In this document: in pieces, positions 8,050 through 16,814 of the stretch
Layout: the number at the start of each line of letters is the position of its first letter
How positions within the stretch are numbered: the first letter of the stretch is position 1
Source of the DNA: CAYWRZ01 sp964460845
Lineage (GTDB): Bacteria; Bacteroidota; Bacteroidia; Flavobacteriales_D; UBA2798
Direction: 5' to 3'
Assembly (NCBI GenBank): GCA_964460845.1
Contig: CAYWRZ010000013.1
Location: 1 to 64,000, forward strand
DNA length: 64,000 nucleotides
Notes under the pieces: model-generated
The model's database searches: none
Told to the model about the DNA's origin: nothing
The model's input: the letters and a program-made list of their open reading frames with translations, nothing else
Translations under genes and position numbers: made by a program

Positions 8050-10242
8050 ATGAAACGTTTTTTTAAAACGCTAACACTATTCTGCCTGTTCTTTCTCTTT
8101 GGCGGATTTCTGCGGGCACAAGCCACACTCCCTACTTTTTTCAGCTTTGAAACATTCTCTCCTCCCACAGGCTGGACACTTTTTTTGGACGTCTCCGCAG
8201 GAGACACTTACTATTCCGGAGGAAGCGACGATTCTCCCTCCTGCCGCCTCGACGCTACCGGCGAATACGTGCAGATTTATTTTTCAGACGCGCCCGATTC
8301 GGTAAGCTACCATCTCCGCAGCACGGGCATTGGCAGTCAACACACCGCAGCAGGTACACTGTTCAGTGTACAACACTCGGCAAACGGTGTTAACTGGACC
8401 GATCTCCGTGTATTGGATGCTTCTTCACTCAGCGGCTCTTTTACGCCACATGTGGACTACCCACCCCGTTCTGCGCGTTATGTGCGTTTTTACTACACGC
8501 AGAAACGCTCGGGCAGCAATATCGCGCTCGACGAGATAAAAATCACCAAAGCCGCACCCGGCCCCGAAGCTTCGCTTATCCTCTTCCAAAACGGCAATCG
8601 CATAGCGGCAGGAAGCACACTGGTGGTGCCGAACACCCTCGCTATCGACATCGGTAACGAAGGCACTTCTGATGTGCTGCTGCTCACTGGCAGCACTATT
8701 ACCGGCCCCAATGCTTCCGATTTCCAAATCACCGGATTACCTTCTTCCGTGAATCCCGGCGATTCGGAACCGTTTACGTTGCAGTTTACGCCCGGTGGTA
8801 CCGGAAGTCGCTTTGCCACATTGACGCTGCAATCGAACGACCCGTATAACCCCAGCTTTTCAGTACCACTCTACGGTATCAGCGGCGGACTCGCCACTCA
8901 GCCTGCAGGACAGCCTTCAAATCTACAGTTTTCAAACTTGCAGTCTTACACATTTAATGTAAGCTATACGGCTCCTTCCAACGTCCCTGAACGTTACCTG
9001 ATATTGCGCAAAAGCAGCCCCATTACTGAAGCACCGGTCAATGGAAGCACTTACCGACAGGGTGACTATATCGGTGCTGCACAAATTACTTATCTCGGCA
9101 CAGCCACTTCTTTCAAGCCCGAACACATTATCGCCAACACGCCCTATTACTTCAAGGTTTTTTCCTGCAACGGCCCTGCGGGATACGAACATTACCTGCT
9201 GAGTAACCCCGCTTCGGGAACTACCACCACTTACGGACGACAAACCGGAAGCTATTACAGCGGCATTACTTCTTCTTCTCCCTCGCTGATTAGCCAACTG
9301 CATAGCCGCATCAATCCGCATACTCAAATCCCTTATGGCAGTTATGCTTCCACGCTGATAGACCATTTTGAAGAACGCGACACCACCGACGGTCAAAAAG
9401 CGGTAATCTGTTCCTACTCCGGTTATGCGTACCTCTATCGCCAGCCCTTTGTATGGGATACACTGAGCCGCGAACACGTCTTTGCCCACAGTTGGTTCGC
9501 TTCTTATCCTGCCACCAACTACATTGAGTACTCGGACTTATACAACCTTTTTCCCGTACAGCTCACCCGCGCTAATATTCCCCGCAGCAACCGGCCTTTC
9601 GGAGAAGTGGTTACCGTGACCCAAACGTTTCACGACGGTAAAGCCGGATACGATGCCAACGGTATCGCCGTGTATGAACCCCGCGACGAAATAAAAGGCA
9701 ATGTAGCACGCGCCATTTTTTATATGCTTACCTGCTACCACACCGCCAACGGACTGAACTGGACGCTTCCCACCACGCAGGATCAGCAAGTACTCAAAAA
9801 CTGGCACTTTCAGGATCCACCCGATAATTACGAGATTGCACGCAACGAATACATTTATTCTCTGCAAAATAACCGCAACCCCTTTATCGACAGCATCCAC
9901 TTTGCCTGCTACATCGATTTCAGCAACATGAGCTACATCTCCAACCCTCCCGGCTGGTGTGTAGCGCTGAGCAACACAGACATTCCTCCACCGGACGGCT
10001 CCGGCTGGATCATTTTTCCCAATCCCTCTTCCGACGAAGCGACATTGCGTTTCTCCGAACCCATGCACAACTCCTCTGATCTTTACCTGACCGACCTCAG
10101 CGGCCGGCTCCTACAGCACCGACAGATTGCCGCAGGCACACAGGAAGCCCGCATTTCGCTGCATAGCTTGCCCGCAGGCGCTTACCGCGTGGAAATTCGA
10201 CACGACCGACACGCTTCTTCACGATTGCTGATCAAACACTGA
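8050..10242 (+). CDS. T9SS-sorted endonuclease I family nuclease
   Basis: 730 residues. Signal peptide to about 25; N-terminal beta-sandwich; choice-of-anchor D/ASPM-like domain at about 175-275 (NEGTSDVLLLTGSTITGPNA, FTLQFTPGGTG); fibronectin-type segment at about 285-390. The endonuclease I domain lies at about 400-640, with SREHVFAHSWF matching the family's NREHxWPxSxF metal-site motif and GNVARAIFYM following. The C-terminal 75 residues are a T9SS type A sorting domain (IFPNPSSDEATLRF). It is probably a cell-surface or released DNase/RNase. It is cotranscribed with the upstream phosphodiesterase-fold gene and divergent from the TonB receptor operon. Confidence 0.9.
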   Translation: MKRFFKTLTLFCLFFLFGGFLRAQATLPTFFSFETFSPPTGWTLFLDVSAGDTYYSGGSDDSPSCRLDATGEYVQIYFSDAPDSVSYHLRSTGIGSQHTAAGTLFSVQHSANGVNWTDLRVLDASSLSGSFTPHVDYPPRSARYVRFYYTQKRSGSNIALDEIKITKAAPGPEASLILFQNGNRIAAGSTLVVPNTLAIDIGNEGTSDVLLLTGSTITGPNASDFQITGLPSSVNPGDSEPFTLQFTPGGTGSRFATLTLQSNDPYNPSFSVPLYGISGGLATQPAGQPSNLQFSNLQSYTFNVSYTAPSNVPERYLILRKSSPITEAPVNGSTYRQGDYIGAAQITYLGTATSFKPEHIIANTPYYFKVFSCNGPAGYEHYLLSNPASGTTTTYGRQTGSYYSGITSSSPSLISQLHSRINPHTQIPYGSYASTLIDHFEERDTTDGQKAVICSYSGYAYLYRQPFVWDTLSREHVFAHSWFASYPATNYIEYSDLYNLFPVQLTRANIPRSNRPFGEVVTVTQTFHDGKAGYDANGIAVYEPRDEIKGNVARAIFYMLTCYHTANGLNWTLPTTQDQQVLKNWHFQDPPDNYEIARNEYIYSLQNNRNPFIDSIHFACYIDFSNMSYISNPPGWCVALSNTDIPPPDGSGWIIFPNPSSDEATLRFSEPMHNSSDLYLTDLSGRLLQHRQIAAGTQEARISLHSLPAGAYRVEIRHDRHASSRLLIKH

Positions 10243-10356
10243 GCGACCTTTCTTTCCGCTAACCGGATGTAAAAATAGGCCCTGTTTCGATCGAAAAAAT
10301 CGAAGATTAAGAATAGACGAAAAACGGTCGTACAAAACCGGAAGATCCCACTATTA

Positions 10357-11118
10357 TCAACGGGAAGCAAAATCCACTACCTCGCGCAGAAAGGCTTCGG
10401 GCGCTTCGGCGTGTACCCAGTGACCCGCTTCTTCGAGGGTGACTATTTCGGCCCGGGGATACTGTTTTTGTATAGCCGGGAAATCAGACTCCAGAATATA
10501 ATTCGACTTACCGCCCCGGATAAATAAAGCCGGAATGTCGATGCTATCGGCAGGTACCGCCTCCAGTATCGCCTCTGTTTCACGGTACAAGACGGGTATA
10601 TTCATCCGCCAGGCTAACTGCTCTTTGTCCTGCCAGTACAAATTCTTGAGCAAAAACTGGATAACGGCAGGCTCTTCGATATAAGTACGGATATGCGCTT
10701 CCACCTCACGCCGGCTACTCATTTTGTCGAGATCAGTACTGAGCAAAGCCTCAAAAATACGCTGATGATGCGGCGGATAGGCTTTCAAGCCCATATCAAC
10801 TACAATAAGTTTTTCAGCTATACCGGGATAAAGATGCGTATAGTACATCGCCGTTTTACCACCCATAGAATGTCCGCACAAAATGGGATTCTCCAGCTTT
10901 TCGTCGGTAATCAGCGCGTGCAAATCGGCCGCCATAGAAGGATAATCCATTTCGTCGGAATGCGGCGAATGCCCGTGGTTACGCTGATCGATAAGATAAA
11001 CTGCAAATTTTTCACCGATAGCGCGTGCCAGCGTTTGCCAATTATCGGCCGAGCCGAATAAACCGTGAAGGATAAGAAAAGGCTGTCCCTCTCCTATTTT
11101 TCGGAAATGAAGTTTCAT
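10357..11118 (-). CDS. Alpha/beta hydrolase (YbfF-like esterase)
   Basis: 253 residues, no signal peptide. It shows oxyanion motif LHGLFGSADNW, DQRNHGHSPHS, nucleophile elbow CGHSMGG (Ser84) and a late catalytic His in EEAGHWVHAEAPEAF. This matches the YbfF-type esterase/acyl-CoA thioesterase-like branch of the alpha/beta hydrolase fold. Its ATG overlaps the stop codon of pdxJ by four bases (ATGA), so the two are translationally coupled. Its physiological substrate is unknown. Confidence 0.85.
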   Translation of the reverse strand: MKLHFRKIGEGQPFLILHGLFGSADNWQTLARAIGEKFAVYLIDQRNHGHSPHSDEMDYPSMAADLHALITDEKLENPILCGHSMGGKTAMYYTHLYPGIAEKLIVVDMGLKAYPPHHQRIFEALLSTDLDKMSSRREVEAHIRTYIEEPAVIQFLLKNLYWQDKEQLAWRMNIPVLYRETEAILEAVPADSIDIPALFIRGGKSNYILESDFPAIQKQYPRAEIVTLEEAGHWVHAEAPEAFLREVVDFASR

Positions 11119-11831
11119 GCTAATTGTCGTAAATACATTTGTACGGTATTCTGCAAGCCGAAATACAGGGCGTCTGCAATCAGCGCATGACCGATAGAAA
11201 CCTCCTGCAAGCCGGGTACGGCATCGCGAAAATAACGCAGGTTTTGCAGGTTCAAATCATGTCCGGCATTTAAGCCCAAACCCAGCTCCTGCGCAAGCAA
11301 CGCCGCTTCGCGGTAAGGTTTCACGGCCAGCTCCGGATTAGTTTCATACTCTTTTGCATAGGCTTCGGTGTAAAGCTCTATACGATCGGTACCGGTCTGC
11401 TTCGCCCCTTCGATCATCCGGAGATCGGGATCGACAAAGATCGAAGTACGGATACCCGCTTCCCGAAACCGTTGGATCATTTCCTGAAGAAAAAGGGCGT
11501 GTGCCCACGTATCCCAACCATGATTAGAGGTGATCTGCCCCACCGCATCGGGCACCAGCGTAACCTGCGTAGGCTTGACAGCCAACACCAGCTCGACGAA
11601 ACGCGCTTCGGAAGGATTGCCTTCGAGGTTAAATTCGGTCGTGATGACAGGACTGATTTCCCACACATCCGCGTAGCGGATATGGCGCTCGTCGGGGCGC
11701 GGATGTACGGTGATTCCCTGCGCACCGAAACGTTGTACGGCCACGGCAGCCTGCTTCACCCCGGGAGTGTCGCCTCCTCTTGCATTGCGTAAGGTGGCAA
11801 TCTTATTGATGTTGACACTCAGCTTAGTCAT
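11115..11831 (-). CDS. pdxJ: Pyridoxine 5'-phosphate synthase
   Basis: 238 residues starting MTKLSVNINKIATLRNARGG. PdxJ condenses 1-deoxy-D-xylulose 5-phosphate with 3-amino-2-oxopropyl phosphate to give pyridoxine 5'-phosphate. Family motifs include PGVKQAAVAVQRFGAQGITV, HPRPDERHIR, FNLEGNPS, GLNAGHDLNLQNL and the C-terminal EVSIGHALIADALYFGL. A longer open frame extends upstream to 12128, but the extension is Ser-rich antisense of the CBS gene. The ATG at 11829-11831 gives the usual family length. The downstream hydrolase overlaps by four bases. Confidence 0.95.
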   Translation of the reverse strand: MTKLSVNINKIATLRNARGGDTPGVKQAAVAVQRFGAQGITVHPRPDERHIRYADVWEISPVITTEFNLEGNPSEARFVELVLAVKPTQVTLVPDAVGQITSNHGWDTWAHALFLQEMIQRFREAGIRTSIFVDPDLRMIEGAKQTGTDRIELYTEAYAKEYETNPELAVKPYREAALLAQELGLGLNAGHDLNLQNLRYFRDAVPGLQEVSIGHALIADALYFGLQNTVQMYLRQLA

Positions 11832-11840
11832 AGATTTTTC

Positions 11841-11848
11841 TAACTTTG
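11841..11848 (+). promoter_or_regulatory. Candidate -7 box (TAACTTTG) for the CBS/nadK operon
   Basis: A perfect TAnnTTTG match lies 65 bases upstream of the CBS gene ATG at 11914. No TTTG at 19 bases upstream, so support is partial. It lies close to the opposite-strand box at 11870-11877. Confidence 0.4.
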
Positions 11849-11869
11849 ATGCACTTTGTATAGGGATTT

Positions 11870-11877
11870 CAAAGTTA
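11870..11877 (-). promoter_or_regulatory. Candidate -7 box (TAACTTTG) for pdxJ
   Basis: Minus-strand TAACTTTG lies 39 bases upstream of the pdxJ ATG and supports the 11831 start over the longer frame, which would begin well upstream of this promoter. The -33 part is weak. Confidence 0.45.
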
Positions 11878-11913
11878 ATTAAAACATAGCACGATTCTTG
11901 ACCGCTGCTTTTT

Positions 11914-12579
11914 ATGCTGACCCAGGAACTCATATCTGAAAATATTCCGCCCATCAAGCTGAGCGATACCGGTGTGAAAGCACTGAAGTGGATGGACGAA
12001 TTCAAAGTAGCGCATCTTCCCGTAGTGGAAAACGGGCTTTTTCTCGGGCTGCTTTCTGACGCCGATATTCTCGACCTGCACGATCCGGAACAGGCGCTCG
12101 AAGCCGAACCCGGGCTGGAGCTCGACAAGGTGCACGCTACCGAAAACGAGCATATCTACGATGCCATGCGCCTGCTGAGCGAAAACCGGCTTACCGTAAT
12201 ACCGGTGCTCAACAGCGAAAACCGCTATTTGGGAGCCATTTCGCTTACCAACCTGATGGAAAAAATCGCTTCGATCTCTTCCATCACCTATCCCGGAAGT
12301 GTGCTGGTGCTGGAAATGAATTACGCCGATTATTCGCTGGCGCAAATCGCGCAAATTGTGGAGGGCAACAATGCCCGCATCCTGAGCGTGTTCATGAACA
12401 GCAATGAAAACGGCACGCTCGACGTAACCGTAAAAATCAACAAAACCGACGTAGCCAGCATTCTCGAAACGTTTCAACGTTACAATTATTTCATCAAATC
12501 AGCTTTCCAAATCGACTCCGATTATATCGAAGATCTGCGCAATCGCTACGAAGGACTGATGCACTATCTTAAATTGTAA
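11914..12579 (+). CDS. CBS-domain protein with ACT-like C-terminus
   Basis: 221 residues, no signal peptide. Two CBS motifs occupy about 1-120 (MTQELISENIPPI-type first, then ATENEHIYDAMRLLSENRLT second). An ACT-like segment follows at about 130-195 (VLVLEMNYADYSLAQIAQI). CBS pairs bind adenine nucleotides and ACT domains bind small metabolites, so a sensory or regulatory role is likely. It is the first gene of the run leading through the BamA-like gene to nadK, an arrangement familiar in Bacteroidota. The regulated partner is not known. Confidence 0.85.
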   Translation: MLTQELISENIPPIKLSDTGVKALKWMDEFKVAHLPVVENGLFLGLLSDADILDLHDPEQALEAEPGLELDKVHATENEHIYDAMRLLSENRLTVIPVLNSENRYLGAISLTNLMEKIASISSITYPGSVLVLEMNYADYSLAQIAQIVEGNNARILSVFMNSNENGTLDVTVKINKTDVASILETFQRYNYFIKSAFQIDSDYIEDLRNRYEGLMHYLKL

Positions 12580-12585
12580 GCCTCG

Positions 12586-13986
12586 GTGCGTTTCTCACGG
12601 TTGTGCCTCTCTCTCGCGCTCTTTCTGCTGGCGTACCCGCAGGTAAAAGCACAGGAAGATTCTCCCGTGAAAGTGATAGGACGGATTCTCATCGCCGGGA
12701 ATCAGGTCACCAAAGACCATATTATCTTACGAGAGCTCGATTTCAAGCCGGGCGACAGCATTCCGGCCACACAGCTCGAATCCCGTTTTGTACGCTCGCG
12801 TTCCAACTTAGTCAATACCCTGCTCTTTAATTACGTGGAATTGCGTCCGCTTCCGATCGATTCGGTATTCTGCGATGTGCTTATCGTGGTGACCGAACGC
12901 TGGTACCTTTGGCCCATACCCGTATTCAGACTGGCCGATCCCAACTTTAACACCTGGTGGGAAAACAAAGATTTTTCGCGCACCAACTGGGGACTCATTT
13001 TACTTAAAAACAATTTCAGAGGCAGAAACGAAACGCTGGGCTTTAAAGCGCAGTTAGGGTATTCGAAAGAATTCGGCTTTGTGTACCGTATTCCTTATCT
13101 CACCAAACAACAGAATATAGGCGCGGGGATCTCTGCTTTTTATGTGCAAAACCACGAGGTGACCGTGGGTACTGTCGATAATAAACGGATATTTTATACC
13201 GGCGATACCGGGAATTCGAGAGAAGAGCTATCCGTAAAGCTTTACGGCACCTACCGGCGCAGGCTGTACAACACGCATACGCTCGAAATGCAGTTTCACC
13301 GCAACAGCATTCTGGATACCATTGCCCGGCTGAATCCTGATTATTTTCTTCCCGGCCGCACCGATATGGGATACCTCAGCGCACATTACTCGTTCCGCAA
13401 CGATACACGCGATAACAAAGGCTATCCGCTTACCGGAACGCTGCGCCAGGTCGATTTGGTCAAGCACGGACTCGGTTTCGGCGGGAGCAAAGATCTGAAC
13501 GTGTTTTCTGCTACCGGCACGCTGAATGAATATTTCCGCCTTTCGGATCGATTTTATTTTGCCGCCCAGCTCAAAGCCAAATATACCCCTACAGGCCATT
13601 TGCCCTATTATTTTCAGGAAGGCTTAGGCTATTCGAGCCTTATCAGGGGCTACGAATACTATATTGTGGACGGCCAACATTACGGCTTGTTCAAATCAGG
13701 ATTGAAATGGCAGGTTTTCGGTCCACGGCTTCACGAGCTGAAAATGTTAGAACGCACCAATTTTGCCCGGGTACACTATGCCTTTTACCTCAACCTCTAC
13801 GTAGATGCGGGCTATGTGTACGACCGGCTTACCCCGCATACCAATCCGCTGGCCAACCAATTTCTCTACGGAAGCGGTTTAGGACTTGATTTTGTGTCGT
13901 TTTACGATAAAGTTATTAGATTTGAATATTCAGTGAACAAAGAGCTGCAACACGGCTTCTTCCTGCATTTTATCAAACCGATCTGA
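12586..13986 (+). CDS. BamA/TamA-like outer-membrane protein with a single visible POTRA
   Basis: 466 residues, GTG start six bases after the CBS gene stop. Signal peptide to about 22 (LAYPQVKAQ), then a POTRA-like unit at about 28-110 (VIGRILIAGNQVTKDHIIL, FNYVELRPL). A beta-barrel of the surface-antigen (D15) type makes up the rest (LSAHYSFRNDTRDNKGYPLTG, GLGLDFVSFYDKVIRFEYS). It is much shorter than the BamA encoded at 17557 and probably serves a specialised outer-membrane insertion or transport task. It is four bases upstream of nadK. Confidence 0.8.
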   Translation: MRFSRLCLSLALFLLAYPQVKAQEDSPVKVIGRILIAGNQVTKDHIILRELDFKPGDSIPATQLESRFVRSRSNLVNTLLFNYVELRPLPIDSVFCDVLIVVTERWYLWPIPVFRLADPNFNTWWENKDFSRTNWGLILLKNNFRGRNETLGFKAQLGYSKEFGFVYRIPYLTKQQNIGAGISAFYVQNHEVTVGTVDNKRIFYTGDTGNSREELSVKLYGTYRRRLYNTHTLEMQFHRNSILDTIARLNPDYFLPGRTDMGYLSAHYSFRNDTRDNKGYPLTGTLRQVDLVKHGLGFGGSKDLNVFSATGTLNEYFRLSDRFYFAAQLKAKYTPTGHLPYYFQEGLGYSSLIRGYEYYIVDGQHYGLFKSGLKWQVFGPRLHELKMLERTNFARVHYAFYLNLYVDAGYVYDRLTPHTNPLANQFLYGSGLGLDFVSFYDKVIRFEYSVNKELQHGFFLHFIKPI

Positions 13987-13989
13987 CGC

Positions 13990-14868
13990 ATGACCATTGC
14001 CATCTACGGCCGCTCCTTCCACGATTCTTTCATCCCTGAAATACAGCGGCTGTTCGACGAGCTTGCGCAAAGAGAAGCGCAGCTTTATATTTTCGAAGCG
14101 TTCAGCTCTTACCTAAGGCCCCGGGTCACACTGCAGGGATCTCCGGTACTGTTCAAACGGCATGAAGAAATAGCAGGAAAGGTCGATTTCCTGATCAGCA
14201 TCGGCGGCGACGGTTCCATCCTTGACAGCGTAACGCTGGTTCGCGATGCGGGAATCCCCATTCTCGGCATCAATACCGGGCGGCTGGGCTTTTTGTCGAA
14301 CATTTCGAAAGAAGAAATAGGACGGGTGATTGAAACCCTCTTTGACGGAAAATACAAAATCGAGCAACGGGCACTTATTCGGGTCGAAACGGGACACGGT
14401 ATTTTTAACAAGCTCAACTTTGCGCTCAACGAGCTTACCATCCACCGCAAAGACTCCAGCTCGATGATGACCATTCACGCTTACCTCAACGAGCAATACC
14501 TCAACTCGTACTGGGCCGACGGGCTCATCATCGCGACCCCCACCGGATCTACCGCTTATTCGCTGAGCTGCGGCGGCCCCATCGTGGTACCCGGCTCCGA
14601 AAACTTTATCATCACCCCGGTAGCTCCACATAACCTGAATGTGAGACCGATAGTGCTCTCCGACAATACCGTAATACGGCTGAAAATAGAGGGACGGGGA
14701 CGGCATTACCTGGCTACGCTCGACTCACGCACCCATACTGTAGATGCCGAAATTGAGCTGACCGTGCGGAAAGCTCCTTTCAAAATACGGCTTATCCAAT
14801 TGCCCGAACAAAATTTCCCTCAAACCATACGCCACAAGCTTATGTGGGGCCTCGATCGGAGAAATTAA
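13990..14868 (+). CDS. nadK: NAD kinase
   Basis: 292 residues. Phosphorylates NAD to NADP in the cytoplasm. Diagnostic motifs: GGDGS at 72-76 (family GGDGT), GINTGRLGFLS, the NE motif in LNELTIHRKDSSSM, and DGLIIATPTGSTAYSLSCGG. Length is typical. It is the fourth position in the CBS/BamA-like/nadK/porG run. Downstream there is a gap with a new promoter before the porG pair. Confidence 0.95.
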   Translation: MTIAIYGRSFHDSFIPEIQRLFDELAQREAQLYIFEAFSSYLRPRVTLQGSPVLFKRHEEIAGKVDFLISIGGDGSILDSVTLVRDAGIPILGINTGRLGFLSNISKEEIGRVIETLFDGKYKIEQRALIRVETGHGIFNKLNFALNELTIHRKDSSSMMTIHAYLNEQYLNSYWADGLIIATPTGSTAYSLSCGGPIVVPGSENFIITPVAPHNLNVRPIVLSDNTVIRLKIEGRGRHYLATLDSRTHTVDAEIELTVRKAPFKIRLIQLPEQNFPQTIRHKLMWGLDRRN

Positions 14869-14908
14869 GTCGGCAGCCCCCCAATTTTCTAAAAATGAGG
14901 AAGAAAAA

Positions 14909-14939
14909 TTTGCGGGATAAATGGGATTGCTTACCTTTG
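14909..14939 (+). promoter_or_regulatory. Bacteroidota housekeeping promoter (TTTG-N19-TACCTTTG)
   Basis: TTTG at 14909-14912 and TACCTTTG at 14932-14939 are separated by exactly 19 bases, a full match to the Bacteroidota -33/-7 consensus. It places transcription start near 14945. That rules out the upstream in-frame ATG at 14921 and supports translation from 14972. Confidence 0.75.
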
Positions 14940-14971
14940 ATAATCAAGCTATTTTCAAATTGAACATCGGA

Positions 14972-15907
14972 ATGCAAAATTTGTTACGCCTATCGTTATT
15001 GTTGCTCTTGATATTTCCGCTGACGGATGCCTTCGGCCAGCCCTGGAAATTCTATCGGCATGAAGTACGCTTCGGACTGGGAGCTTCTAACTTTTTGGGA
15101 GAACTTGGAGGTGCCAACCAGGAAGGCACTCACGGCCTCAAAGACTTTGAATTCAACATGACGCGCCCGGCTGTGGAAGTGGGATACAGCTATTTTCTCT
15201 CTCCCCTTTTCAAGCTGCGCGGTAACCTTGTTTACGGTCGCCTGAACGGAGACGATAAGCTTACCAAAGAACGCTTCCGCAACAACCGGAACCTGCATTT
15301 CCGCTCTCCGATTATTGAGCTGGCCGGTATGGTTGAGTTTCACCCTTTTGGAGAACGTTTTGACAAAGCCAACCGCATGAGAGGCACCAAAGGCGGCAGC
15401 ACGCTGGGCTACTGGTCTCCTTATATCGCAGCCGGTATCGGTGGCTTTTGGTTTAACCCCAAAGCGAAATCCCCTACCAGCGGCAAATGGGTAGCGCTCC
15501 AGCCACTCGGCACCGAAGGGCAGGGCTTACCCGGAGGACCGGCTCCCTACAAACGTATCGGGCTGTGTATTCCGCTGAGCATAGGTGTAAACTACGCGCT
15601 GAGCCGCGAATGGAGCATAGGCTTCGAAATGGGAGGACGCATCACCTTTACCGACTATATCGACGATGTAAGCGGCAATTACTATGATAATGCAGCTATC
15701 CGTGCCGCCAAAGGAAACGAAGCAGCCCATTTTGCCGACCCGAACCTGGGGCTTATTCCTCCTTTTGCCGATGGTCATTACATCTACGACCCCACAAAAG
15801 CCGGTATGCAACGCGGGCAACCCGACCAAAACGATCGCTATCTTTTTGCAATAATATCTGTACACTACCGTTTCCTGAAAGGGCGTAGCCATCCGCCCAA
15901 ACTCTAA
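14972..15907 (+). CDS. PorG-type (DUF6089) outer-membrane protein, first paralogue
   Basis: 311 residues from MQNLLRLSLLLLLIFPLTDA, a signal peptide. The DUF6089 pattern is clear: FGLGASNFLGELGGAN, HFRSPIIELAGMVEFHPF, SPYIAAGIGGFWFNPKA, LQPLGTEGQGLPG and GGRITFTDYIDDVSGNYYD. DUF6089 includes PorG, a T9SS-associated outer-membrane protein found next to uppS and bamA in other Bacteroidota. An in-frame ATG at 14921 lies before the predicted promoter and adds a non-signal-like extension, so 14972 is preferred. A second copy follows 17 bases downstream. Confidence 0.85.
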   Translation: MQNLLRLSLLLLLIFPLTDAFGQPWKFYRHEVRFGLGASNFLGELGGANQEGTHGLKDFEFNMTRPAVEVGYSYFLSPLFKLRGNLVYGRLNGDDKLTKERFRNNRNLHFRSPIIELAGMVEFHPFGERFDKANRMRGTKGGSTLGYWSPYIAAGIGGFWFNPKAKSPTSGKWVALQPLGTEGQGLPGGPAPYKRIGLCIPLSIGVNYALSREWSIGFEMGGRITFTDYIDDVSGNYYDNAAIRAAKGNEAAHFADPNLGLIPPFADGHYIYDPTKAGMQRGQPDQNDRYLFAIISVHYRFLKGRSHPPKL

Positions 15908-15924
15908 AAAAGAGCCCGGAAGGA

Positions 15925-16740
15925 ATGAAACGGATACTGCTTCTTTTGTGCATTACCTGCACGCTACCCGCTTTTTCGCAGCTTAATGAAGCGGGAGTTT
16001 TTGTAGGAGGCTCTTACTACATCGGAGATCTGAATCCTTACGCCCATTACCGGCAAACGCATTTTGCCGCAGGCGGACTCTACCGGATAAATTTCAACAA
16101 ACGTTTCAGCCTGCGTCTCTCCGCCAACTATGGCAAGGTATCGGGCGCCGACTCGCTTTCCTCTTCCGATTACCAAACTACCCGCAACCTTTCCTTTCGC
16201 TCGCATATAATAGAGCTGGGGCCTATACTCGAAATGAATTTCGTGCCCTATCTGCCGGGCGATATGAAAAATCATTTTGCTTCCGCTTATCTTTTCGTCG
16301 GTCTGACTTACTTCCACATGAGCCCCCAAGCCATGTTGAACGACCGCTGGTACCAGCTACAGCCTTTGGGTACCGAAGGACAGGGCAGTTCGCTCAACGA
16401 CCGCCGCCAATACAGCCTTAACCAACTCTCTATTCCTTTGGGTATAGGCTTCAAAATGAATGTCACTAAAAGAATCTCCCTTTCTTTCGAATACGGTATC
16501 CGGAAAACCTTCACCGATTATCTCGACGATGTATCCGGCAAGTACGTCAACCCCCTTCGCTTACGCGAGGAAAACGGCGTATTATCCTCCCTGCTCTCTG
16601 ACCGCAGCGGAGCCTCCGACCTTTCGCTGAAAGACGGCACCCCCCGGGGAAATTCCAACAGTAAAGACTGGTACTCTTTTTCAGGCATTATCCTCACCTT
16701 CGTGCTGGGCAATGACAATGGGTGTCCGAAATGGAAGTAA
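15925..16740 (+). CDS. PorG-type (DUF6089) outer-membrane protein, second paralogue
   Basis: 271 residues with a signal peptide (LLLLCITCTLPAFSQ). It shares with the preceding gene the blocks VGGSYYIGDLNPYAHY, RNLSFRSHIIELGPILEMNF, LQPLGTEGQGSS and RKTFTDYLDDVSGKYVN, so the pair arose by duplication. It lacks part of the longer extracellular insertions of the first copy. It lies between the first paralogue and uppS on one strand. Which copy is the functional PorG of the T9SS machine cannot be decided here. Confidence 0.85.
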   Translation: MKRILLLLCITCTLPAFSQLNEAGVFVGGSYYIGDLNPYAHYRQTHFAAGGLYRINFNKRFSLRLSANYGKVSGADSLSSSDYQTTRNLSFRSHIIELGPILEMNFVPYLPGDMKNHFASAYLFVGLTYFHMSPQAMLNDRWYQLQPLGTEGQGSSLNDRRQYSLNQLSIPLGIGFKMNVTKRISLSFEYGIRKTFTDYLDDVSGKYVNPLRLREENGVLSSLLSDRSGASDLSLKDGTPRGNSNSKDWYSFSGIILTFVLGNDNGCPKWK

Positions 16741-16814
16741 ACTTTCGTTAAGAAAGGTTAAATTTTCACAATCCAAACAATAATACGGATATTTGCACGC
16801 TTGATTCCGGAGCA

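Noticed and set aside
11832..12128. Longer N-terminus for pdxJ (to 12128)
   Set aside because: The extra 99 residues are Ser-rich antisense of the CBS gene, and the ATG at 11831 gives the family length with a promoter box upstream.
14921..14971. Upstream ATG for the first PorG-type gene
   Set aside because: It lies before the consensus promoter (14909-14939) and adds residues that do not resemble a signal peptide.
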